From Cardiocondyla obscurior (Eukaryota > Arthropoda > Insecta > Hymenoptera > Formicidae), in the NCBI RefSeq assembly GCF_019399895.1, contig NC_091872.1:5588395-5652394 (forward strand): a stretch of DNA of 64,000 nt. The letters are read 5' to 3'. The notes below the pieces were generated by a model. The model had not been told where the DNA came from and did not search any database. It saw only the letters and a list, made by a program, of their open reading frames with translations. This document shows positions 49,443-60,699 of the stretch, one piece after another. Made by a program: the position numbers and the translations under genes. Each line of letters begins with the position of its first letter. The stretch's first letter is position 1.

Positions 49443-52400
49443 CACGATGAGAAATCGGTAGAGCTGCAAACAAGTGGACGAACGTGCGACGCGTAGAAAG
49501 AAGAGTTTCTTTATAGCCGTGTTGTTCATCCCCCTTTGCTCCCCTTATTTTATTACCTTTTTACTTTCCATCATTGCGAAAATTTGCGGTGTGAATGTTG
49601 TTTAGGTATTTTCGAAATGTCGCTATCTTATCAATAGTTACCACGGCAATTATTTAAAACACTGTTTTGTCAGTAAGTTATGCAATATCGAAACGCGGTA
49701 TTATATTTTCTCGTTCGGTTTAACGCGCATTGAAATTTTCCCAGAAAACGTGTCTTGAACGATTTTACGGCTGCATGTAAATGCGGTGACAAGTGTGCCA
49801 GTTTGAAAATTGGCGAACCGCAAGCGAACGTGCCGAGAATAACCGTGCCTCCGATGTTTATCAAGCGTATCATATTCCGATATTAAAAACTTCCAAATGC
49901 GATTGGTGCGTGTTTTAACATTTACTAAACGATTTAATCTGACTTGCTTGTTTCTCTGCACAAAAAAAAAAAAGAAAAATAAAAGATAGAAACATTTAGG
50001 TGTAGCAATAAAAATTTATCGTTGACATTTATGTATTTCCTAAAATATAGCTCGTTAGAATTTGCGGCAACATAAATAAAATCGACAAACGTTATATTCG
50101 TCCATTAGATGCAAGGTATACGCGATCACTTCTTAGATGCACGTTTTCGGAACGTTTTAGGATTACAAGTCAACGCAACATGTACGGTCGCGATACAGTC
50201 GAAGAGATTAAATGCTTTCAGGCGGTATCTGCTCATCTACCTGTCGAAGCAGCTTACGCTATCAGTTACGACAATGCCGGCCTGTGTTCCCGGCATGACC
50301 GAAACGGATCGTGGCCCCCCGTGTTTACGGGGCGAGAACCCGGCGCGTGCTATGCGTGTGCACTTTACGGGGCTCTCTCCCCGACCGCCACCTGCGGCAT
50401 GTATTTACTCCGTTTACAGGCCTCTTGTGTGTGTTTCGGTGCATTGTTAGATGCATCTATAGAGCGCCGCTACGCCAATAGACCGGTCGCATTCGTGACA
50501 CCGTCCAAGTGAGCCGCGCGATGCATGTAACTCGCCTCGCCCTTCGATTCCCGACGTGTGGCGAGCGATACGCGAGCCTCGGGACAACTGTTCCGTTCGA
50601 TAAGACTATGTTAACTCTCAATTGGAGCCCGCTGGCTACTTTATTTTGTCCTGCTTACATTTCGAGGTCAAAAACAATTTCAAAGCGTTTTAAGGGAAAA
50701 AAATATGTTGAGAATATTTAAAGAGAAAAAAAAAATTTTTTTATTAATTCTAACTTGAAAAATCGTTCGGGCAGTATGCTACTTGAGAGTTAATAAAAAC
50801 GATAGGCACGTTATGTTTTCATATTAGCAACTTGAGCGTTAACTTGAAGTTCTTCCTGGACCATGGAATTTGCACTTAACAAAATTGAATACGTAAAACG
50901 ATGATACGGTAAAAGCTACATATTCGCAAGTGGTTACGTACATTCGCGTGCGGAGAGATAACGAGCGCGGAAAAGAAAAATATGACAAAAATTAAAGCCT
51001 GGTGAAAAAATACGCGCTGGACAAATAAAAGGATATCCAGTTTTTTTTTTTTTTTTTAGTCCATACCTTTCGTCGTCCGTTTGTATTTTGTTCGTATTTA
51101 TTTGCTATTTTACTTTGATGCAAAAATAATAATAAAAAAAAAAAAAAACGATTGATAATGAGGCCTCGCTAAATTCCTCCATGAGTCAAAATGCGTGAGT
51201 TAAAAGTAATACACGCCGACGTGAAAATCCCGTCGCGAGTTTTTGTCGCGCTTTAAACGGCAGCCGCCTAAGAAGTCGTAAATAAATACGGGAGGAATTA
51301 GCCAACGATTAATCAGAAGATACGGGAAGTTCGTTTCCGCAGCGATTGGATGAGAATTTTGGCCGTAGCGATCTCCCTGCGGGCGATCTCAAGTCGCAAG
51401 GTCTTCCACTCCGAAATTGCTGACGGCTAGATAAATTTATCACAGAGTGGATCGTTCGTCCACCTCTCATGTTCGCTCAATTCATCTCGCTCCGATTTTC
51501 CTCTCGGTACGAGAGAGGGCCGGCTCTCCGAACGTGACCCCATCGACGCTCTCAATGAGCATTCACGCTGTTCCGAGCCTCGCGGCTGTCAACGTACGGG
51601 ACGAGATTGTGGATATCGATTAGGATAACGCTTACAGGGTTAGGTTACTATGTCGCGGGCGTAAACTACAATTACTGCTAAACTCATTTCCATAACGAAA
51701 TTGAACGTCACGTTGCGCACGATATCCCAGCCGTCGTATTTCTTCGCTCGCGAGCGACCGGCCGCTAATTTAGCTTTCCCTTCGTTTTGTTAATTTATCG
51801 CGCTGTGCCAACTACCGTTAAATATGATTATAAGATTCCCGATTTTATTAATAGAGAACCGCGTTCTCGGTTCGAGTGTCTCATGAAAATGCGAGACTGA
51901 TCTTCCATTTTCGTTTTGGTTCATTTGGATACGTGAGACGGTGCATGTATGAGATCGAATTGGAATACGACGGAATTCGCCGAATTCCGATAACGCACCC
52001 TCGATCGACCAGGAATTAATCATCGAAGGGGACAAATAGGATGGAAATCGAAAAACGTCACGTCCAGCGGACATGGTAAATGTCATTATGAAATGAATTA
52101 TTTGAAGGTAGAAGCGAAAAGGGGAGAAAGACAAGAAGAGAAAAAGGCAAGGGTCGTTTATGCGAATTTCTTCATCGGAATAAACAAGTCGCACGTAAAT
52201 GAAATTTTTCAGAAATCAATTTTTTTTTTTTTTGGCAAAAATTGAAAAATTCCATTCCGTATACCTGAACAGAATGTACGACTTTTTATTAAATTTTATG
52301 CGTTTATAAGCGATAAAAATTTACTCGCTGGCTAAAGTAAAAATACTCGCAGTTCAATTTTTCGCACAAAATCAATTTAAATAAAACATCAAAGATACGC

Positions 52401-53494
52401 GTACGGTCTTGTAAAGTAAATGAAAGCTGGAAATGACGGAACAATGTGTGAAGCATTAATTTGCAAGAGTAAAAGTCCTGCAAACTATTTTTTTTTTTTG
52501 CAAGAACTAATTACAGAAAGATATACAAAAATTACGTTAAAAAAAATTTTGCTCGCGTATTAATTCTCGGCAAAAAACAAAATTTATTAATCAGAATTCT
52601 GAAAACGTTTTTAACACCGCACGAAATAGCGGTGCAGAGTGCGTGTATATAAAACATTTAGAAGTAAAGTATTCAAACATATTCAGCGTGTTTGCTGAAT
52701 TGGCATTTGTTTTACTAAAAAACTTTTCTACAGTCAATCTGACACTATATTTGTGTAAGCATCTAAATTTGTTTGGTAAATGCTACATTATTTTTCGTTC
52801 TACAAAAAAATAAACTTGAGAATTTTTAGCACATCGCTCAAAATCGATTAAAGTGATATTAACGAGGAAAACAAAAATTTAATGCTGATATTACAAAACC
52901 TCGGATACTTTTAATATGTATATCTCAACGTAGCGTTAATATTTTTACTTTAATCATTTAATATTATTTTTTAATTGTAATCCTTTTTTAACTATTTGCT
53001 ACACTAATTTCTTGCGTAAAGATGCCCAGATATACGCGAATCTATTGTGTTCTGTTTATTTGCTAAGCCTAGATTATTACATAAATTAGTTATCTCTGCG
53101 GGGTAATAATATGTACGCGATAGTAATTTCGTAACTAATTGGATTATGTAATAAACGAAACGTAAAAGTTAACATCGCAATAAAAAAGGAGAAAACCGCG
53201 TCTATCATATTTTTTTATTTTTTAGTTACAGTCAAGTATTTTAACGTGTTTGGAGATTTTTAAACATAATTTACGCAAATTATATAACTAACGTAGAGCA
53301 TGCGATTATATTTTTTTTCTGCATTATTATCTTCCATTGCCGTGAAATTTTATATCGAGCCGTAAGATGTTCTTTATGGTATACCGAAAGCGGTGTTTGA
53401 CACACGGTGGGTTCGCCGATAAGATGCTGACCACGTAGCAGGCATCGTGGTTCTTGAAAGATTTTGGCCAGCTCGAGCGTAGGATTATCGTTAA

Positions 53495-53785
53495 AGAGTC
53501 CGTCGTTGGTGCACGGTCGATTGGCCGAACATCCGCGAGTCGCAAAGGGAGAAGACGAAAGGTTTCGTACGGTTCGTGGCACAAATTGTCGGACGTAACT
53601 TCAACTTCCGCTTTTATCTCGCTGACATCATAGATCGGGCGCAGACAGCGTTGGCGCTCGAGTTACAGAATCGGTTTTATTTGCGTCTTTATATGCGCCG
53701 CGTATATATAAACGGTGTGATCAAAGTCTGCACGAAGGAGAGTCTCTCGACGTACCGCTTAGGAAACTTCAAAGATGAAGTGTAA
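53495..53785 (+). CDS. Weak candidate terminal exon or remnant, 96 codons
   Basis: The frame opens after TAA at 53492 and ends TAA at 53783-53785, where the stop overlaps an AATAAA polyadenylation signal (53784-53789). The peptide is mixed in composition, for example ADIIDRAQTALALELQNRFY near the middle. It sits in a GC-richer island (about 53340-53790) between very AT-rich stretches, and the opposite strand is also open (53280-53584). The island could be an inserted fragment. Which strand codes, if either, cannot be decided here. Confidence 0.18.
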   Translation, partial: RVRRWCTVDWPNIRESQREKTKGFVRFVAQIVGRNFNFRFYLADIIDRAQTALALELQNRFYLRLYMRRVYINGVIKVCTKESLSTYRLGNFKDEV

Positions 53786-53900
53786 TAAATGTCCGCGTTT
53801 TTTTTTTATATTTTATTTCTGGATATTAAGCGTATGATCTTAAAAAGTTAGCGACACTTTCCAAAAACAAAAAAAAAATTGTATATTTATTCTTTTTTCT

Positions 53901-53925
53901 TATATTTTATTTTATTTTATTTTAT
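53901..53925. repeat. TTTTA pentanucleotide microsatellite
   Basis: About four tandem ATTTT units. Confidence 0.8.
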
Positions 53926-54401
53926 CAAATTGAAATGTCGGACTTGACTTAAGAAAATGTTAGCTAGGCTGGTACGCTATGATTTAGAAGTGACGTTAGA
54001 CGTTTCAAGCGCGAAACATATCAAAACCTGGAATTCTTTTAAACGGAGCTAATGCTAAAATTTTCTCGTATCTCCGACTTCTGTCAGACGTGCTGACATC
54101 GCACAATCACGCGAACCGAACATGCGGGATTATCACCCACATCATACTTTAATCGCGTAAGTGACTTTCAAACATTGTTACTTTTCGAATGCTTATATTT
54201 TATTCTACTAAAAGTTCAGCGAGAGAACAAATCGGTAATATTTCTTACAATCTCACGTTAAAATATTAAACGTCACATATTTTAAGACGTGTAACATCAA
54301 ACAAAAGATTGCTCTTAACCAAGATTTTAAATTAATCAGTATTCTGAAGTGAAATAACACTTTTTCCAAGAGAAAAAATAAAAAAAAAAGAGGAGGAAAC
54401 G

Positions 54402-54746
54402 ATGTCCCTCAAAGATGATATATTTTTCTGCATTCGAGATGGCTCGAATATCTCACACGAGATCGTACTTCCTCGGGATGACTATTTCGAGCTCCGCCGG
54501 AGCAACCATCTCCATCAAAAAATTCCTTCCGCGTCATCGACGGCGCCGGCAGGCGACGTCGCCTTTTATTGCGGAAGGCGATCCGAGTTTTCTAAGGATC
54601 CGCAGCTGTGGCACGCTGCCGCTCTCGAAAGAAGTTCATGCGAACGATCCAGCTGCTCGCGACAGCTCGTCGCTGTCGAAGCTCCCCGTGATACCGGATG
54701 CGGAAGTTTTTCACCCGTTTCTCCCTCACGCCGCGTTATGCCCTAG
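54402..54746 (+). CDS. Weak candidate small ORF, 114 codons
   Basis: ATG with A at -3 after a purine-rich stretch; the product begins MSLKDDIFFCIRDG and ends in a stop at 54744. A second frame, 54415-54879, overlaps most of it and has higher third-position GC in its middle (around LSKEVHANDPAARDSSSLSK), so either frame could be the coding one. No domain is recognised. Both end before or near a GTAAGT (54882). Confidence 0.15.
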   Translation: MSLKDDIFFCIRDGSNISHEIVLPRDDYFELRRSNHLHQKIPSASSTAPAGDVAFYCGRRSEFSKDPQLWHAAALERSSCERSSCSRQLVAVEAPRDTGCGSFSPVSPSRRVMP

Positions 54747-57700
54747 TAACTCGATCCTTCTTCTACCCCCCCGACTTATTTGTTTGTCCGTTAGCGAGGA
54801 CTTTTACCATCGGCCCGGTGCCGTTGTTCCCCCCGCGCGTCGTGCTAGAACGTCGTTTACTAAGAACGCAAATTATTAATTGTAAGTAACAAATGCATTT
54901 CGTTGCACCGATCGAAATATTTATCTCAGTGCATGATCTGCAAGATATCGAAGAATTCATAAAGCACAAATTACTGCCATCGTCGCTTGTTGATCGCAGG
55001 CTAAACAGGTTACGGCGCGCAATAAAATTTGCTTTGCTAATGCATTTTAATCGAGCGAGCAGTTTAATCGATACAAATGATGATAATTATCAGAAAATCA
55101 GATCTTAATTTACGACAAATAAGCTTAGCTTGTGCGCTGCGAAGAGAAAATCAGCTTTTCGCAAATTTAACGACGCATCTATGCGAAGTAAAAATTTAAA
55201 TCGCTATGTTACGTGCCGTAAGTAATTTCGCCGATGTGTTACGAGCGTTCCATTAAATAAGAGAGGAGACGCGAAGGAATCGCGGCCGTAAGCTAGATAT
55301 TCGGATCGGTCGATTTGGAAAATCCCGGCGGTGTCGGGGGATTTGCTTGTACGAATTCACGGCTCTCGAAATCAAATTCGCACGCAGATAGATGGACAGA
55401 TGCGTGCGAATAGAGCCAGACACTCAATTTTGGCGCTGCAGAGCGGGTGAAAGGGACGGTGAAACGGTCGCTGTTTGAGTTCCAATTTGCGTTTAATAAT
55501 TGCATTCGATTAATATTCATTGGAATGCAAAGCGGTCCGGTGGATTCGGTGACCGAGTCGCTCGCACGAAAGGAAATGAGGGGAGGTGCCGCGGGCGAGA
55601 CGGCGTTTTCTCAAACTTTCGGCATTGTCCTGCCGCTTCCGCAGTTCGCCGGCAGGCTGGACAAGAATAATAAATCGAGGACAACGGCGTCGTGTTTTTT
55701 CGCGGGCAGATGATAATAGCTCGGAACTGGCATTCGCGCGAAACACGCGACTTATTTATGCGAGCAGCTTTCTCTCTCTCGCGCTCTCTCTTCGGTTTTG
55801 CTTCCAAGTAACCGACGTGTAATGCGCAACCGAGTTTTCAGAGATATCCTTTTTATATATGACCGCACTGTCGTCACGCAGGAAAACTCTTTCGTAAATC
55901 GAAACAAAAAGCATTTATCTTTCATCGCCCGTCATCTCTTGTCGACTGCGCTGATGGAATTACGAATGGTGGGTTGGTTTTGGTTTGCGTTCGCTGTTTA
56001 TTTCCCCCGTAGCTCGCGTTCGCTCGAGCAAATGCCCGGGTCGTCTAAGGTGACGTTCACGTTTCGGTGCCAATGCAAGCTGACGCTCGCGTTTTCGTAA
56101 ACGTAGAAATTAGTTGCGCGGAACAACTCCGTTGATGGCTCGGTCGCGAATGACATTCCCCATTACGCGATACGAATGAGAGCGGCTTGTTACGTTCGTT
56201 TCGCAATTGTCTCGACATCCGAAATATGTCGTCGGTTTTACCGTTCCGCGGAGCCTCGCGAAGTATCCGTTAATTCCCCGGTGCAGCTGCAGTGATAACG
56301 CGAAAACGCTTTGTGCGAACGTAGTTAGACACGTAGGTCCGGCTACCTTCGAGTGAAAGGGTCGCTTCGACCGTGCTTTGCGTACAGAACTCGATTTTAA
56401 TTCTCTTCGAAAGACTGCGACGTTGGAAACGAACTCGAATACGCGACACTAAAAAGTAACCTTTTCTTTTTCTTTTTTTTTTTTTATTTGGTGTTCGAAA
56501 CGGTGTTCACCGAAAAATCACCTGAGAGGCCACTCATCGTCTCTCCCTTCCGCGTTTCTCTGTCAGGACAGAGGAAAAAAAAATAAATCCACGCCCGACA
56601 AGCGGCACGCCAATCGAATCGGCACGAAATTAACGGCGTCACGTGGGAGCTGAGGAAAAAAAAAAAGGGAGGAAAGGATTTCCTCGCGGGAAAATCGGCT
56701 CCATGGGCGACACGCGCGCAAGCTCGCGACGCAAGCTCGCATTCTCTCTCCTTCTAGCTCTTTTTCTTTCTCTCACTCTCTCGTTCGCCGCGAACGCTCA
56801 CTCGCGTGGCCGAAAGGGCTTAATTGAATTTCTCTTAATTAACTGCCTTCGTGGCGCTACGATAATTGCAACGCACGAACTCTCCCATTACCGTAATTGT
56901 GGGTCTAATTAATGTAGTCCCGGTGTTCTTCGTTCCACTGCCACCGTTTCTCCCTGACCCCGGTGGATTAAATTTTTAGGGAATTTTCAACGCTGTCCCT
57001 CATTCATGTTTCGCGTACGCGTATCGCGCGAGATCGCGCTGATAGCCGTAACTGCCCGAGGAGATAAGACCGCCTTTGCAGGAACTGAATCTACCACCAT
57101 CTTCTCGCCGAACTAAACTGTTGATAAGTCAAACTGATATTTGTAAGAATAAATCTCGTTTTAGTATAACGACGATAAATAACGTAGTTAAACCAACCAA
57201 CGGTTCCAACTAATTAATCGAAAAGTCAGAGGGGAATTTTATTTGGTACGTATCAGATTGATTGAAAATAGCCAGCGCGTGAAATGTATATAAATCTAAT
57301 GTATAAGTACACAATGATTTATCGGTATACAATAATTCTCCAAACACGTTCAGTAATACGAAGAAGACCTCGTTCGAAACGAAATAGTGTCGCAGATTTA
57401 CAATGTACGCCTTTTCCCTTATTTCGCGCGTGGGAAGAAAAGGTAGATACGATACAGGGCACTCTCTATCCCCGCCGGCCGAATGAACTCGGAAGCGAAG
57501 AAACGACGGGACTCTCTCGGCAATACTCTCGATACACCCTTACGGGAAGAACAAATGGAGGTGCCGTCGCCGTTCGACGAGAGTCTAGTACGTAATGGAC
57601 GATTACACTGGACGCTGTACAACCGACGCGGGGCCGAAAGAGATTTATGAGACCGCAGGAATTGTGCGGCACCGTAACTGAAACAAAAAAAAAGAAAAAA

Positions 57701-58156
57701 AAAACGGGGGTGAAAAAAACGCGAAACTATTCGCCGGCTTCCGCGACTTCGCCTATTCCGAGTTTCGCTGCGAACCGGGTAGGTCGACCGCGTTCCAGAA
57801 GCCAATCGTTAAAAAGTCATACATTGTGCGCAAAAAAAAAAAAAAAAAAAAACGTTCTTTATATCAAAAATCCCGCGTTGTGATAACAAAAAAGAGGAAT
57901 TGGGGGGATACAATTTTTTTTCAGCCGTGGGATCGCCAAAGTTGGTCTCCTTTCGCATCGAAACTCGGACAATTCTCACCGATGACGTCACTCACGCTTC
58001 TTTTATTTCAACCGATGTGTAGAATATTAATAGTCCATAACCATTATCAGACGCGCGTTGGAGATTGCGCGGGAAATGGATATGTGATTCGTGAATGCAT
58101 GCATTAAGGTCACAATCGAAATCCGCAGTAACGCGGCATTGTAAAATTATAATGAT

Positions 58157-58176
58157 TCATAACGCGGCCGTTATGA
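58157..58176. other. 8-bp inverted repeat containing CATAA/TTATG
   Basis: TCATAACG CGGC CGTTATGA. TTTATG/TTATG cores are bound by posterior Hox and Caudal-type homeodomains in insects, so a paired regulatory site is possible. This is inference only. Confidence 0.35.
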
Positions 58177-58521
58177 TTTACCGTCTTTAATATTGATCCG
58201 TTTCGAAGCGGGCTCGATGAATAAAACGAGCGGCGATGAAGATTTTATCTGCTGCATCGTTTGCCGCGTGTGCGTTGCGCTCCGCCCGCAAACTTTTTAC
58301 AGCGCTATGTATAATTGCGCGCTGCGACAGATATTTCGGATGCATTTCCATGTCCGAAATTTATCATGAAACATTAATGGGATCGACGGGCGCAGTATAT
58401 GGATTTATTTTGCACCATGATAATTAGTTTTTCCTTCATCATTCAGTGTCGATGTAAAAATCGCATTAGCCGCAAACGAAAAATTTGAGGCAAAGTATCG
58501 AAAATATGATGAAATTATGGC

Positions 58522-58566
58522 AAATAAAATAAAACAATAAAAAAATAAAATAAAATAAAATAAAAT
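58522..58566. repeat. AAAAT pentanucleotide microsatellite
   Basis: Tandem AAAAT units with one-base variants over about 45 bases. Confidence 0.8.
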
Positions 58567-60387
58567 TGACGATCTAATCTGACACATTGCTTATAGAAAC
58601 GGACTAATGTCGGACATAATTTTTTAAACTTTTATATAAAGTTGTTTCTGAAACTTTAATGTCGTTTAATGGAATGGCGTTTATGGCTGGTATCGATATA
58701 TTGGTTTTGGCCTGTACCGTTTGGTACACCGCCATCGATAAAAATGCGGACAGGTGTGCTTTCGGGGCATGCGTGTCATGAGGTTTTTTAATTAAAGAAT
58801 GAATGCGCCCGACCGTACGCGAAATGCGACAAGGGACGATAAACACGTTTTCGCGCGGTGTGTAATTACGACAAGTTGTGGGGCATTCATCGCCGTTTGA
58901 CAAAGAGGCAGTCCGCTCGATGTTATTGCGAAACGAAATATCGAACCACGGTGAAATAAACCAACCGCGACCCGCCTCACTCGTTAGGAAAATGCTCCAT
59001 CTTTGTTGTCGTAATTACAGCTTTCAACGCTGCTGGGTACAGGAAGATAACTGCTTGATTAATTCTTTAGCTTTGCAATCGATCAGCCCGGTGGTTCGCG
59101 CGAGAAGAGATTTCGACGATCGCTTAAGCACGACCGATTATTCACGCCGCTCTTGTAAATGCATTTCTTCATCTCGTTTGAATTTCCCGCACGATATCAT
59201 CGTCTCGCGTAGTTGATCCGATCTGCTGCATTAATTTAATTCTTTCGATTAACGTAATGAACGGATTAATGCAGTCGTGATCTCGCGACGTTTCTATCAG
59301 GTAGAAAGGAATCTTTTAAACATTACGTTCCATTAGCAATGACGTACTAATCGTATTTGTCAAAAACCAACGATTGCCAATCAAACGTGTTCAATCTCGT
59401 CGCGGCGGAGGCTGTTTCCTCGGACTCGATTTATCGAAATAATTTCAGAACCCTCGCCGAGAGTTTCGAGACAACCCAGCTAATCCTTAATCATTGGCGG
59501 CTGTAAGAAAAAAAGCTGCTCTGCAACTGCGGGGAATATTGCGAATCTAATTGGCGTATGATCTTAATTTGGATTGATTTTAGGAGCATATCCATAGTCG
59601 ATCAGAATCCACGCGATGTTCGTAGCATTTTTCACGTCGACGTGAATCTTGACGTTCGATCAACAAACGGCGATACAGGCGCTTTATTGAACACAACTCT
59701 CATCTCCCATGTTCCCGTAATTCGTCATACGCAGGTTGAGTGTTCACGCGAATTATGCAAGGCGCGTAATATCGACGTGAGCCATTAAATCGAATCAAAA
59801 TATCACGTTGCTCGATTGCCGGGTTGTCTTTGAATGCACAAATATTTGCCTACACCGAGCAGGGGTTTGCTTTAATTTCGTCATATGGAAAATTCAAGTT
59901 GCCTATTACGGCATCCTACGACGATAATGCGTAGACAGTAGCCAGTTTGTAAGATATGTTAGTAAATTTTCTATAAGTTAATTACGGAAATTATAAATAA
60001 TTTAACTAATCGATGAATATCGGGATGCATTTACCAATTACGGGTCATATTAATTAGCTCGGTATTTTGAGAATATTGTCAAATCGTCGCGATAATTTTG
60101 TCGTTCGACATGTTCCCAAAGTTAAAAAAAAATATCGCAACACGAAATAAGTACCGGTACTGTAGCGAGATTAAAAACAAAAAAAAACAGATTTCAAAAA
60201 GTTTTGATAACTTGTAAGAATAATTCATTAAAAAAGAAATCTTAAATTTAAGAATGCGCGGCACAGTTTTGAAACAATTTTATTTTCATCAACAATTCTT
60301 ACGGCGAGCTATAAATTGAGAAAGTATAGTAATCCTGAAAATTCGTGTAAAAGTCGTCATGACGGAGGTACATTTTACAGCTCATAA

Positions 60388-60699
60388 ATCGACAGAGGCG
60401 CTAGTTGTGCTCGGGGTGATGTAAAGTGGTCGCGCATAGCTTTGTGGCACACGGGAGAATCGCTTAAGCGATACAAAACAGTGAACATTGTCACGGTAGA
60501 ACTTTATGAAAGGAAAAAGCCAAGAGTGTCCTGGCGCTATCTAGTCGCGAATATTAAAGCACGGACAGAGAAACACATAAACAGCCAAGAAATAGTACGA
60601 TGCACTTGGGAATGTCTTAATATCACCAGAAGCCGAGCTAAAATGTTTCCGCGATTTGAAATGAATGCGGGATTCAGTGGAGAAGCGTGTTTGCTATAG
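60388..60699 (+). CDS. Weak coding-like remnant, 103 codons
   Basis: A purine-rich open frame runs from after TAA (60385) to TAG (60697-60699), with no ATG near its start and no convincing splice sites. Residues around YERKKPRVSWRYLVANIKAR look protein-like. Composition differs from the AT-rich DNA on either side. It is possibly a fossil of an inserted element, with no family recognised. Confidence 0.15.
   Translation: MDRGASCARGDVKWSRIALWHTGESLKRYKTVNIVTVELYERKKPRVSWRYLVANIKARTEKHINSQEIVRCTWECLNITRSRAKMFPRFEMNAGFSGEACLL

Larger units (their letters stand above)
43856..53494 (+). other. Presumed intron downstream of the exon pair; no further exon seen
   Basis: Mixed composition. CpG-rich patches at 44.0-44.6, 45.2-45.8, 47.3-47.7 and 50.1-50.6 kb carry overlapping frames on both strands. 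52.2-53.3 kb is very AT-rich. Nothing recognisable apart from the quadruplex motif and microsatellites listed. Confidence 0.55.
54880..60387. other. Noncoding; no supported gene
   Basis: CpG-rich patches at 55.3-57.1 and 57.4-57.8 kb with overlapping frames on both strands; A runs near 57.7 and 57.84 kb; AAAAT microsatellite at 58.53 kb. 58.1-58.42 kb is TAAT-rich with the paired CATAA/TTATG repeat. Confidence 0.6.
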
